A DNA stretch of 64,000 nt from NCBI GenBank assembly GCA_947034895.1, contig OX344761.1, positions 93,571,447 through 93,635,446 of the forward strand. The letters are read 5' to 3'. The position numbers and the translations under genes are program-made. Positions within the stretch are counted from its first letter, which is position 1. Each line of letters opens with the position of its first letter. Source of the DNA: Rhytidiadelphus loreus. Taxonomy: Eukaryota; Streptophyta; Bryopsida; Hypnales; Hylocomiaceae. Below the pieces are notes generated by a model. That model saw only the letters and a program-made list of their open reading frames with translations. It did no database searches and was not told where the DNA came from. This document shows, in pieces, positions 33,365 to 44,671 of the stretch.

Positions 33365-33760
33365 GAATGTATGCCATTGGATGGAGAAAAGATATGCACT
33401 TCATAATTTTTATTATTAACTTCTTTGAATTATTTTTATTTTTTGTTTTATTTTGTTGTTGTTGTCCATTTCATATTTGAAAAACCATTATTCTAGTTTT
33501 AAAAATATTCTTTAACCCTTGAACGTCGAGGCGGACGTTTTGTGTCCGATGGATGACAAGGAATCAAACTGTATAGGACAAAAGTGCAACTATTCATCCT
33601 CTAAATTTGTTTTGGAAAAGGAAGATCTTCTACAGTAGTTTGACTTCCAATGACTAATTTTGCAATTCTAGAGGTCAATGATTCACACGGTAATAGAAAA
33701 GGCAGATTTCGAGGGTCCCCCCTTCGACGTTTAAGGGTTAATGAAATTTAGGTAGAGACA
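33365..33760 (-). repeat. Right terminal inverted repeat, split by a MITE
   Basis: 33365-33511 is the near-inverse of 31045-31175. After the 230-bp MITE, 33742-33760 (TGAAATTTAGGTAGAGA) continues the inverse of the left repeat's outer part (CTCAATTTCATTAG). Confidence 0.5.
33512..33741. mobile_element. Short piggyBac-like MITE, 230 bp with TTAA
   Basis: TTAA lies at 33512-33515 and 33738-33741, with inverted ends CCCTTGAACGTCGA and TTCGACGTTTAAGGG. It differs from the 0.8-0.95-kb families in its interior, so it is a separate lineage. It sits within the right TIR of the PRP8-carrying element and therefore inserted after that element. Confidence 0.75.
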
Positions 33761-35020
33761 AGGGTTTATTTATTTTTATATGTTTTTAATTGGAAGATGC
33801 TTTAATCCTTGAGAAACAGAAGCTTGACTAAGACTTAGTGTCATGAATTTTTTCCATTTATGGTAAAGAATTAAATACTTTGGTCCTTGTTCTATTTGAG
33901 CACACCAAAGTGGAAGTAGCACATGTGGAGGTTCCTAATTTATTCCAAACGGAGTTTAGTATTTAACATCAAGAGTTTTTAAAAAATTAAAAAAAATCAT
34001 ATAGATGTTTTATTTTATTTGCAAGCTATGATATTTTGTGACTCTTTTGGTTTGTAATTGTCATCTTTTTCTCCTTATTAGACTTCTCCTTATCATGACT
34101 TCCTTTTACTATTCCTCTTTTTGGATGAATACGTTTCAATTTGCCTTCATGTTTTTATATATTGTAATTTACTTTTTTTAAATTACTTTTACCTTTACAC
34201 TTTTTTACATTATTCTCTTTAATTTTTTACATCTATTTTTTTCACTTTTGAATTTATTTGATCTATTGAACAATTCATGATTGTCTACCTCACGTGACAA
34301 TTCCAATTATATATTTCATCATTTTCATAATGTATACTTCTAATATTTTAGACAACACTGAAAATTATAATTTTCAACTGAATTCTATATAACCACAGTA
34401 ATAGGTTCATAATAATAAGTCCATAGTAATAGGTACTAAAATTTAGTAAAAATAGTAAAATTTGACCAAATTTTTTAGATGAAAATGAAATGTATGATTA
34501 GACATATTATTAAGTTTTCTTGTGCTTCTTCAAATTTCTAAGTTCAACACTCACATAATCCTTGCTCTATGCTCATAGGCTTATGCTTACAAGCTCACAA
34601 AATAGCACTGCTGTGTACTCCTTTGTGCAAAAGAAATTCTATTTGTGCTAGTTTCATGGTGTTTGAAAGTTATGTTTTTTTTAGAAATTATAAAATTGAA
34701 CTAAATTATCTTTTATTTTGAAAAAATCATAACTTTCATATGGCATGCCCAAACACCACAAAGCAAAGCCCTTCACTCCTTTGTGTACAAAACTTTCTAT
34801 TTGTGCAACCTCTTGCACTTCAACAAATCCTTCTTGTATAAAAGATATTGAGTTTCAAAAAATTTAACAAATTAACAAATTGAAAAATCATTTTTATTTT
34901 TATTTTTATTTTTTGACACAAATAAAGGAATACCTTTACTTGCAAGGGAAGAATTTTTACTTTTATTTTGGTTGTGGCAACATCACAGGGCACACTAGTA
35001 ATAATAATTAAACTTCAATA
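33761..35020. other. AT-rich non-genic DNA
   Basis: No gene was recognised. A block with ACTCCTTTGTG and TTCTATTTGTGC occurs near 34617 and again near 34770, a diverged direct duplication. Confidence 0.4.
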
Positions 35021-35815
35021 TTGGTGGGCTATTTTGGCTTACTAATCATTGGTAACTTAAATTGTGGGCAGACTGAAGCATCCTCCGCCCGGGGAACCAA
35101 TCACTCCTTCCTGACACCCTGGCTCTTTCATGACACGCCAAAATGTTCCTTTTCCATTGATTCCAGGCTCGTCTTGGAAAGCGCGAATCAACGTCCGGGA
35201 TACATTTGATGCTCACTTAGAGAACTTGGTAGATATAGTTGGCGGGAGAGCTGGAGGTATGGAGGAATCTAGGGGTATCGAGGATTGGGGGATCCTATAA
35301 TTGGACTCGTGGATGAGGATGAGTCCCGATGACCTGGACTGGACATAAATCATCCGTCCCTCGCACGCACACTCATGCTCGCGTACACTACACATGCTTA
35401 CTCATGAGGCCTCGTGGAGGGGGTTTCGGCTTTCAAGTTTTGAAAGTGGAGGGAGCGTCTCGTGATCGACGCGATGTTGTGACGGATTGGCGCAATTTTC
35501 TCGAGCGTTAGTGCGCTCTTTGCGTGTGTGTAATTTAGAACGGTTTCTTCTGGTGCGAGAATCTCGTTTTCCCGTGGAAAATTGCGTCTGAGGGGGGCGA
35601 TTGAAGTGAAGAGACGGGAGTTGGAAGGGGAGTGAGTAGGGAATGGGGAGGGTGAGGGCGAGCACAAGGGAGAGACAAAGCTTACGGTGGGAGGAGATGG
35701 GAAGGATAGCGCGAATACATCAGAGTAGGAATTTTTCTTCACGGCGTTGTTGTTGTTGTTTTCCAATACGTGGTTAGTGCGGACAGGGGAGGGTGAAATA
35801 GGGGGGATATACGAT
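35021..35815 (+). promoter_or_regulatory. Promoter and 5' leader region of the zinc-finger gene
   Basis: GC content rises sharply at about 35060 and the stretch leads to the start codon at 35816. Minus-strand frames here (for example 35398-35766) reflect base composition. An in-frame upstream ATG exists at 35747, but the protein before MREKLARAVL looks non-conserved. No TATA element was identified with confidence. Confidence 0.4.
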
Positions 35816-38243
35816 ATGAGAGAGAAATTGGCGAGAGCAGTGTTGCGTGATTTGCGACAGCAGGGCCACGAGCACGTCGAGATTCGGCGCGAAGGGGTGA
35901 CCGCGGTTTTCTACTGCTCGTTATGCGGTACGCGATGCTACAACGATTCCGTCCTTGGGGATCACTTGAACGGGAAAGGTCATGCACGTCATTACAACTC
36001 CGTGCACGCTTCGGACAGCGAGTGCAAGCGCATCTTCAATGATGACACTGAGGACCCGATGGTGCAAAAGCCTTCGCCATCTTCCTCCTCGGAGTGTTCT
36101 GTGAAAGTGGAGCCGAGTACGGAGACGATTGTCGTGGGCGCATCCACGACGTCGTTGAAGTGGATAGGCAGCGGGGAGCTATTTGTAAGGACGAAAGCCA
36201 CGGGCACGCCGTTCGTGGAGGCGTCGTGGTTTTCCTGGCAGGGGATGTACAAGTGCGCGGACTTGAGCTGGAACGACAATGCGACCAGAATGGAGTACGC
36301 CGTGGTGGTGTTCCCGTACAGTGATGGAATTGGCCGGGGAGGGGACTGGCCGTCGTTAGAAACGAAAGGGACTCGCAACAAAAGCTTGCTCAATGGACGC
36401 AAAGGGGACAGGCTTCGAACGCAAGTCTCCCGAGAGATTGTTGTGTCCACGGAGGCATCCCCAGGCGGACGTCGTCGGAAAGCTCCGTTGTCGCCACTGA
36501 CGCTCACCATTCGAACCAAGCCCACGGAATTAGCGTCCGGCGAGGTGCTGGAAATTGATGGCGAGCCAGCCGTGAAGGGTTTTGAGAAGGACGGACCGGT
36601 TACCACGTTTCGGAAGATTTGGAAACAGAAGCAAGCCAAGAACCTGGATAGAGTATGTTTCATTTGTCATCAGAAACTGCTCGCCAGCCAGGACGTCGCT
36701 GCTCTGGTGAACGTGAAGACTGGGCAGATGATTTGTGGAAGCCGGAACAGACGAGGGGTATGTTTCGAGATGCTTTATTACGTGTCATTTTCTCTGATTA
36801 TCTAACCAAGTTCATACTTCTATAAGAGCTAAAATCTCATGTAAAGTGGGGACACCCCAAAGTGCCACTTTTTGTACTGTGTGCAGTTACTTCTATTACA
36901 TTGGTCAAAGTTTTATCTTTTCTTGTTGGCCAACAAATGAGGAGGTTCTAATACACCAAAGAATGCCACATTTGGATACCATATGCATATGCAAAAGTCA
37001 AAGTTGAAAGGGTCAAAGTTTTTTTTGGTAGATGTTGTCAAATTGTTTCTTTAACAATAGGTACATATTGTACCTATGGATTTAGAAGATGTAAATAGAG
37101 TGATGATTTGTTGAAGTGGTGCTTGTAGACACAATGGGATTTGGGTGTACCTACCTATGTTACAACATTGATCCCCTTGCTAAATCCCAAAGGTATATGT
37201 TAGAAGTTAGATATTATAGAAGATTTCTTTACTTATTTATTATGTGTTAAATCGTCATGAGAAATAGGTGAGAGATGACTAGTGGGTTAGAAATTGGAGA
37301 ATATAGTGGGATCTCCAATTCATCAACTTGACAATGTGTTGACAATCTTGCAAGATTATATATATTTTTTTTGGGAATCTAATTTTCAACCTCATTGAGG
37401 TACTAAAAATACACATAGATTGGTAGCATATTGTCATGCCTTAGTGCAGTATAGTATGTTGTATTATGAGTAATACAATATTGGATGTTCCCTAAATACT
37501 AAAAAATGATACTAAAACTCTTGCTATTTGGTAAGTATTAGAACTTCACATAGGTTAGAACCCTAGCTTTTAACATATAGAGAAGGTGGACTGTACTAAT
37601 AAGTCTTATTAATACATGCAGGTTTTTCATGTTTTCCACAGTGCCTGCTTGATCGAGTGGATTGTGTTCTGCGAAGCCAAAACGTGGAATGCGTCCTGCA
37701 CTAGTAGTCGAAAACTGAAGCGCCGCAAAGCTGTGCATCCCAATGTCCAGGCTCAAGCATTCAGTGCTAATGGCTTTGGAACGGAGACTGAGTTCACAAG
37801 TGAGACGGGCATCTTTTGTCCTGAATGTCAAGGGACAGGCGTCAAATTGGAAGGCCCACAACTTGAACGTCCCCGCTTCCGGTTAAATCAAGTAAGACAA
37901 TTGTGGCTCTGCCATTAATGAAATCTGTCACTTCATGCTCCAATGCATTCAAGGGCTAACGGATTTTTTTTCCCATGCTTTAGGTGTATGAATGGGTCAT
38001 GGAGCTTATAGAGACTAGAAAAGCTTATTTGGAGGAACAAGGGAACCCATTGGGTCTGCAATTTGTGAAATCAGAGAAATCTAAATCCCAGGTACTCTTT
38101 TCTCTTCTATAGAGTTACCTGATGAAAAAATACGTTTGATGACGGGTATGCTGTTGACACTTCTTTGCTTTAAATACAATCACCAATTGTCAACGAGGTA
38201 GGAGATCTCTGTATTCCAGGACTGTCATTCGAAGACGTTCTAG
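35816..38243 (+). CDS. C2H2 / RING-like zinc-finger protein of unknown function
   Basis: Exon 1 is 35816-36757, exon 2 37622-37891 and exon 3 37984-38091, all phase 0 with GT-AG introns; a short final exon 38220-38243 is proposed. The protein is about 447 residues. An N-terminal C2H2 finger has C34, C37, H50 and H56 in CSLCGTRC and HLNGKGH. A second zinc-binding module spans the exon 1-2 junction: CFIC (281-284), C307, HVFHSACLIEW (H317, H320, C323) and FCPEC (380-383), resembling a RING-type cross-brace. A Ser-rich linker lies near residues 90-110 and a basic stretch SRKLKRRK near 343-350. I recall plant proteins with this finger pair annotated only as C2H2-like, so no molecular role is claimed. 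The C-terminus (DCHSKTF, then stop) is tentative; more exons may lie in 38336-38652. Confidence 0.7.
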
Positions 38244-38990
38244 TACTGTGTTGACCGCCACTCTCTTCACTGGTTGCAGTAAGTGCACTTGCCTACTGTA
38301 GTTGGTTGATTGCCAATGCTTGCATTCTTGAAGTCAGGGTGTGAGGATTTGTGTCATAGAAAGAAGATGTCAGAAAACTGGAGAATTTTGGATATTCCAG
38401 TTCTTCCTTGAATTTGCAGTTGGGCTCAAGGTGCTTGCCGTTAAAAGACACTTCAAGCGGGGTAGGTTTCTGGCGAGTTCTGTGTCATTTTGGCCTATGC
38501 GACCACGTCCCTCCAAATATTCCCCAGTGTATGATGATAAGGCAGGGTTCACTGTTCCCGTAAAAGAACAGTTTGGAGCTTCGTTGAAGAATGTTATGTT
38601 CTCTCAAGTCATGGTCAGTGTTGCAGATTTGTGCAGATTCTTTTTTCGCTAATGTTGTATTGTGTTGATAGGGTGGTGTTCAATCACAAGGATTCGTCCA
38701 TTGCTATTCGGCTGGAGGCTCTCGAGACTTGGTATCAAACTCCAAGACCAGGATGAAGTGATTGTTAATTACAGTTTCACTTGTTGAAGCTGCCTGTATA
38801 TTTTGAAGCAGCGAGGCGAAATGCCGAAGTAGCAAATAGTATGCTTTCAGCAAATGATGAGAATCCGTTAGGCGATTCACTCATGTATCATACCTGATAG
38901 CTGTATACTCCTGCAATCTGTCCCAGTTTTTTTGTTTTTTTTTCTCTTCTTTCAGGTATTCTGCCAGATATGTAGCAATTTCAATGTTTG
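38244..38990 (+). other. Probable 3' end of the zinc-finger gene
   Basis: The region is GC-intermediate and contains an open stretch at 38341-38652 with several acceptor-like CAG sites (near 38399 and 38420) and a possible donor at 38462. It could be 3' UTR or contain further coding exons. I could not match it to a known family. Confidence 0.35.
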
Positions 38991-40628
38991 TATTTAAGTA
39001 CAACATGGTCATTTTGTATTTTGAAAAGTGGTTCCAAGACTGCCATGGTTGGTGGAACATATCATAATTTGAACGAATTCAGCATGACATCACAGAGTTT
39101 TGGCTTTCATCTTATCAAATACGGATTACTCTGTAAGTTAGTTGTCAGTCAAAAAAGTGATGGGCTTTCTGTGCAGGAGCTGGCCAGTTTAATACAAGTT
39201 CAGTAGATATCAATAGACAAAATTCTCTCATAGGTCGTTTACATGTACTCAAGTGAGTCAAATCACTTGACCAACAATACTTCCACTATTTTCCATTTAC
39301 ACACTTGTGAGTCAAGCTACCATAAGTGAAGGTTTGATTTGGCACTTAAGTGACTTAATGTTTGAATCTGATCTTAGCATAGGTCACTAAGTCAACTAAG
39401 GTCACTAAGTCAACTTGGAATGTCATTTGCCTTCAAAACTCAATGTGAAGATTCTCTCCATTATATGTAGGTTGATTATCCTCATTTAGCTCAAGTTTTG
39501 AGATGATCACATGTGACGATTTCATCATTGTTTTGTATACATGAAATAAAGGATTTGCACTTGAAGTACACTTTTTTTCAAATTCAACAATTATGAACAC
39601 AATTTGGAAAAAATATTGTATAATGACAATGTTATCAAATAAAAGCAAAATTGAATGCGATTAGTTTGAGAATTTTTAGAGTTTGTATAAATGTGCTACA
39701 AATTTTAAAAGTTGAAGTCACATGAATACCTACTACTGACACTAAAGTGCCTTTAATCTTTGAAGTCAAAATGCTTTAAATAACTCTTCAACTTCCATTG
39801 GTTCTTTTTGAAAACTAAAGTTGAATTTGAACAACCTCTTTGCCATATTTGGATCTATAAACAACTATTGTGAAGAACAATATTTTAGGTTGTAGCAAAC
39901 AATTAATAAGTTATTGCGGATACTTTAGTTCTTCGGCTTCAACATTTTTCAAGTGCAACACTTTGCCAAATAATAATTCAAAGATGATCTTGCTATAAAA
40001 ATTTTGTAGCATTAATATAGTTTGATGCTCAAAAATAAAGGTTCCTAAATTTCAAAATAATTCTTTTCAATCATTGATAAAAAGAATAGTGTGGATTAGT
40101 TTCTTCGTAATTGTACATTGTCATTGTTAATGATTATCATATTTTTGTTCAATAAAAATGTGAAAGATGAAACTTCACTTCTAGGATGGGTTGATAAAAC
40201 CTTGTTTTTGAATTCAAGTATCATGACTTAAATCTTAAAGTATGAGCCAGTCACCATGGAAATCATCTTGTTTGGTTACGGTGTAAATTGTTGGCTTAAA
40301 AAATGAAAAAGCACTTATTGGAAGACAAACTATTGTAGAAGATCTTCCCTTTTCACACAAACTTTGGAGGATAAATAGTTGCACTTCAATCCAACATGGA
40401 AAGATTCTTTGTCATTCATCGACCAAAAAACAACTTCCATGTCGTTTATGGATTAATAGTAGGTGAGTTTATTTTCCTAGAAGTTTTTGAAGGATATTTG
40501 TCATTAAGCTAATTTTAAAAACCTATGATTGGAGCTACAAAAATAATAAAGTCCACTTTAACACTATAGTAGAGAAATGCACCAGTCAAGAATTGATTGG
40601 AGCAAATTTTGTTCTTCATTAGATTGGG
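38991..40628. other. AT-rich non-genic DNA
   Basis: No gene was recognised. Near 39385-39415 the phrase GTCACTAAGTCAACT occurs twice in direct succession. A minus-strand frame at 39433-39648 has no family signature. Confidence 0.4.
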
Positions 40629-41533
40629 TTTACACTACAACCAAGACTTGACCGGTAGAGAACTTCAAGCAAGGATGAAAAAATGACATGGCTGCCTATG
40701 TGGCATTACTTTTTGTAAGGGGAGTTCTCCGGAGTTCAAGTTCCTTGGGCGGCTTCAACCCCCTAAACAAGAAATTTGGCCTTTAGAGAACTCCAACTTC
40801 ATTAAAATATTATTTTCCTTCATATTTTTTCCTTCAATTTCTCCATTAGTTCCTATCTTGGTTTCCATTGTTCACCAATCATTACTCTAGTCTTCTAGGT
40901 CCATTGTTTTGGTACCCAAGAGATAGACTTCATTTTTTGTAAATAGAGTTCAGAAGTATTGAATATGATACAATCTTACAGTCCTAGACCCTCCAAATGG
41001 TGCATTTTACAACTCCATTTTGTTGAATTAGGAAAGGAGGGAGCTTTGATTATCTAGTTTTGCGATGGTTTGACAATCCAAATCTTATCAAATTTTTGTG
41101 AATTTTGCAATTCTTTCAAGTTTTTTTATTCTTTTGTGAGTATGGAGAGTGGGAGAGAGTAGGAGAGTGTGCAAGTGCAAGGGCTTGCTTAATGTTGAGA
41201 ATTTTCTACTCATGTAAATGAACCCAATTGTGCCTCGCTTAAAGCAATCCCTACAAATTTTTCTCTAATATATACAACTACTATTCATGAGAGCCTAGGG
41301 TACTTGAGGATACACTTACTTTTCAACACTATGAAAATTCATAATTTATTTATACAAAATCCACAAAATGCATTTTAGGAGGTTCTAAAATACTCTATTG
41401 ACTTCCAATTGAAGATCCAATAAGAAATGGGAAATTAAATAATAGGAACGATGCCATCAGATGTTTTTTTGGTCCATTTGAAGACCATGAGTTCCCTATA
41501 GTTCCCGGACTTTGGAAACTTGGCTGTAGTAGC
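40629..41533. mobile_element. Possible unclassified TIR element, about 0.9 kb
   Basis: The left edge TTTACACTACAACCAAG has a partial inverse at the right edge (CTTGGCTGTAGTAGCAA). Inside each edge is a related block (GTAGAGAACTT on the left and the inverse-like GAGTTCCCTATAGTTCCC on the right). Repeats of GAGTTC/GAACTC type recur near both ends. No target duplication was found, so this is a weak call. Confidence 0.3.
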
Positions 41534-42501
41534 AATCTGATGTGGTTGAAAAACTACTACAATGGATAATATTAATTAATTATTAAAAAAAATATTAATA
41601 TAAATATATATATTTTAAATTTAAAAATTATTTCTATTTTTTAATTATTGAATAATCTAATTGCACTACTGTGATTCGTAATATGGGGAACAACCCCAGA
41701 ATAGTCTTTTAAAAGCCCAAAAACACATCTAATGATATTTAGACACATTTAGATGTAAATACTTTGGGAGAATTTGAGAAAGTAGAGATTTTTTAACTCT
41801 CTATTGCAATTATTTGTTTCACATGTCTATGTAATGTAGAAATTTTGTGAATCATACCAAACTTTCAAGTTATGAAACAAAAAATATATTTTTCCAAGTA
41901 TTCAAAGTTAAGTCTTTTTGATTTGATATGACAAAGATCATAAAGAAATTAGAAGCTTGATGTAAAATAGTTTCTAATCAACAATTTGAACATTTAAAAA
42001 TTGAGAATGTGAAAAAGATTGTACAAAGTCTCATATTATATTATAGCACATGTAGGTTTGATAAGAATGCCTTTTGGCATTTGGGGAATAAATCCCATTT
42101 AATTTGCAATAGATTTAGGAAAAATAAGTGAAATTCTAGAACTAATTAAATCATAAATGTTTTCAAAATAAATAGATTTTAAGTGGAATCTAATCCTACA
42201 GTATTTTTTTAAAATTGTAAATGGAAATTAGATGAAGGAGATACCTTAAAGGAGTTAAGATATCCTACAAGGGAGTGTTGACTACTAGAAAAATGGTGGA
42301 AGAACCACATTTTGCCCCAAGCATAAGTGAAGAATTCAAATGTAGCATTTGCAAGATATCCAAGTATCATTGAAGAAGCTATGAGGAACTCGATCACAAG
42401 CAAGTGGTAGCAAGTGATGCAAGAAGAGTATGCCTCACTTATGGCTAAAGGTACATGGGAACTTTCTCCCCTTCCTCCAAATTGTAATGATGTATGATAT
42501 A
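41534..42501. other. AT-rich non-genic DNA
   Basis: No gene was recognised. A minus-strand open frame at 42209-42403 has no known motif. Confidence 0.4.
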
Positions 42502-42740
42502 TTACCTTGTAAAGGCTTGTGACTATGTTTTCACCAAGACCGCTCCAAAATTGTCATTTCTGGTATAAGTACCAAATTTTAGAAAAAAACATTTTTGGAC
42601 ACATATAACCATAGGATCTTGTAGTACACTAGTTTGAAAAGATGTGAAAAAAGTTTCAAAAATTTCCACTATGTAGATTGCAAGATATTAGCATTTGAAG
42701 TGACAAATTTTTTTTTTGGACCCTATGAAAAACCATGTAG

Positions 42741-43026
42741 CATTACATGGGATTCAACCTTGGGGAGGGCCGTTTTAAGCTGGTTCCCGTTGTTGGGAAC
42801 CAGCCTGTGCTTCCAGAAAAAAAATTATTAAAAAATTATTAAAATTATTAAAAATTATTATTTTAATTTTAATTTTTTTAATTTTTTTTTTAATAAATAA
42901 ATATTTTTTAATAATAGATGATGTAGTCATCTCTCGACCACATCAGCATTATGTGTGGCGGAGTTCCTAGTGTTTGGGAATGCATGGGAACTCGCAGCCC
43001 TCAAATTCATAGAATCCCATCTAATG
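42741..43026. mobile_element. Short GC-ended MITE (family M), copy 2, nested
   Basis: The left end is CATTACATGGGATTCAA and the right end AGAATCCCATCTAATG. The core is a long A/T run. Sister type A copies read GGGCAGCTGCACTTC across the insertion point; here GTAG precedes and TTGCACTTC follows the element, so no bases appear to be duplicated. Confidence 0.7.
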
Positions 43027-43040
43027 TTGCACTTCACAAG

Positions 43041-43318
43041 CATTAGATGGGATTTGGGGGGTCGGGAAGGCTATTTCAGGCTTGTTCCCGGCGTTCTTCC
43101 CCTAACAATCTAGGGACGGCCGCTGCCAGATTTTTTTTTTTTAATTTTAAAATGAAACAATGATTTGAATTTTTTCTTTTTTCTTTTTTTTTGAAAAAAA
43201 ATAAAATTGGATGCGGCAGTCGCCTTGCCACGTCTAGTAGCACTTGCGAATTGCTGCGGGGCTATTTCCAACCCAGGAGAACTCACAGCCTTCTAGAGGG
43301 GTTGAATTCCATCTAATG
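43041..43318. mobile_element. Short GC-ended MITE (family M), copy 3, nested
   Basis: The left end is CATTAGATGGGATTTGGGG and the right end TTGAATTCCATCTAATG. It lies 14 bp from copy 2. The sister copy at 13894 reads CTTCACAAGGTCAC without interruption; here CTTCACAAG precedes and GTCAC follows, again with no target duplication. Outer parts are GC-rich around an A/T-rich core. Confidence 0.7.
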
Positions 43319-44303
43319 GTCACCTGTATGAAAAAATGTTGAAAATGTTGGTGCTTCTTTGGATTCATTCTTCAAGGCAAGTTGGCTACATATTTGAAAG
43401 TTTTTAAATCTTTTGGAATTGTATCGGGAATTGTACAACATATAGGAAAAAAATAGTAAGTAGAAAGAAGCAAAAAATGATTCAAAATACTAAATTGTTG
43501 AGAATTTAGTTATGGAATTGAAAAATGTTAATCCCAATGGTTCTATTGTCATAATAAACAATCTACATCCTATGATTTTATTTTTTTCAAAAAATATTGA
43601 AAATTGAGTAAAATAAAGAACTTCAAAGTTTATTTTAGAGTAGAGAATTCATAACTACCCATGAACTAAAACTCCTCATAACATTTAACTCATTGATTAG
43701 AATGGAATGATTCAAAGCTTCCCACGTAAACATAAATCTAGAAAATCAATTTCAAATTTTTATTTCTTCAAAAAGTGATCTTTTAAGAATTTTTTTGAAG
43801 TGCCTAGGTTGTCCTTAGCTCAAAGAAAATTACATATCATGCAATAACGTTTTAACCATGTAGTCAAAAGTTATGAAAATTGTTGGGCCTTAAAGCTACT
43901 CCTTGAGCACATATTGTGTGAAAATTTCAAAGAAAAAAAAAGTCCATTTGTAATGAGTTGCCCAAATTCGCCAAATTGCTAAAAAATGCAGTTTGGTGCT
44001 TTAGAAGTTAAGAGCTCATAATTCAAGCTAACTTTACTTATAATTATAACTTAAAATTTACTTATAGTTAGAAGTTGTTTGTAGTCAAATTAAAAGATAG
44101 AGTATGAGCTTAGGTTTTTCTTACCCCTACTTACTTTTGTTTTCTTCTTTCATTTGCTTGTGCTCCTTCTTTCAATAAAGATAACCGAAACTCATATCTT
44201 GACGGTTTTAGGTGCTGCTACCTTAGCTTGAGGCCAATGGTAACTTAACGCTCGACGAAGGATTTCAAAGGAGCTACGCTCTACAGTAACTTACTTCAGC
44301 GGG

Positions 44304-44311
44304 TTAGGGTT
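44304..44311 (-). promoter_or_regulatory. Telo-box-like motif
   Basis: TTAGGGTT, the inverse of the plant telo-box core AACCCTAA, lies about 365 bp upstream of the PRP8 start codon. Confidence 0.45.
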
Positions 44312-44464
44312 CCGAACGCCTGTTTCCCGGTTTCGTCACGCCTGTGCTCGCTACCACCGCTCTCCCCTGAACCCTGGTTATGGCGATGGCCGAAATGCCG
44401 CTGCTGCCTTGATGTGCAAGTCACTTTGTCTCTCACCCAGGGCCCCATTCTGTCGTCTGCCGCT

Positions 44465-44470
44465 TGGGCC
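44465..44470 (+). promoter_or_regulatory. Site II-type element TGGGCC
   Basis: TGGGCC is the TCP-bound site II core of many plant housekeeping promoters. It lies between two telo-box-like motifs. Confidence 0.35.
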
Positions 44471-44555
44471 AGCGGGAAGAAGAGAACTTTATTTCGGCAT
44501 TTTCCTGGGAGTCGTAGGGGAGTCGTGCTGCACTACAAAGCACTGGACGACCAGC

Positions 44556-44564
44556 TAGGGTTTT
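44556..44564 (-). promoter_or_regulatory. Telo-box-like motif in PRP8 leader
   Basis: TAGGGTTTT is the inverse of AAAACCCTA. Further GTAGGGTTT and TTAGGGTTT motifs occur in the first intron near 45133 and 45217. Confidence 0.4.
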
Positions 44565-44671
44565 GGTTTCTTGAAGGCGGTTTTGGAACCTTGAGGTGAC
44601 TCTCTTTTGCATTCGTGTGTCTGGAAGGCAAGAGGCTTTTGCATGTTGGTGTGCAGTTGAGGCGAGCTATC

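Larger units (their letters stand above)
31021..33760. mobile_element. TIR element carrying a PRP8 gene fragment (Pack-MULE-like)
   Basis: Sequence at 31021-31175 returns in inverse order at 33365-33511 and continues after an inserted MITE at 33742-33760. Landmarks are TAGAATAATGGTTTTCCAAA on the left and its near-inverse near 33480, and ATTAATAATAAAAATTAT on the left against its inverse near 33400. Between these roughly 150-bp TIRs lie an antisense PRP8 fragment and a GC-rich segment of unknown origin. Long TIRs flanking host-gene pieces and no transposase recall Mutator-type gene-capturing elements. Exact outer ends and a 9-bp target duplication were not established, so the superfamily is inference. 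Confidence 0.5.
42502..44011. mobile_element. piggyBac-like MITE, type A copy 4, with two nested insertions
   Basis: The left end is decayed (TTACCTTGTAAAGGC). The right end GCTTTAGAAG is followed by TTAA (44008-44011). The interior matches type A, with CACCAAGACCGCTCCAAAAT, CCATAGGATCTTGTAGTA and GATTGCAAGATATTAGC. Two family M elements (42741-43026 and 43041-43318) account for the excess length; without them it would be about 946 bp. Confidence 0.7.
44012..44671 (+). promoter_or_regulatory. Promoter and 5' leader region of PRP8
   Basis: GC content rises from about 44190. Telo-box-type motifs (44304-44311 and 44556-44564) and a site II-type TGGGCC (44465-44470) lie within 370 bp of the start codon. 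This combination is known from housekeeping-gene promoters in plants. The transcription start is not visible. Confidence 0.5.

Noticed and set aside
36094..36663. Open frames in other phases and on the minus strand over the zinc-finger exon
   Set aside because: They are shadows of the GC-rich exon. Only the 35816 frame carries ordered Cys/His motifs and in-phase splice sites.
38113..38139. Alternative last exon of the zinc-finger gene starting at AGTTACCTG
   Set aside because: It would require an intron of only about 20 bp, too short for plant splicing.
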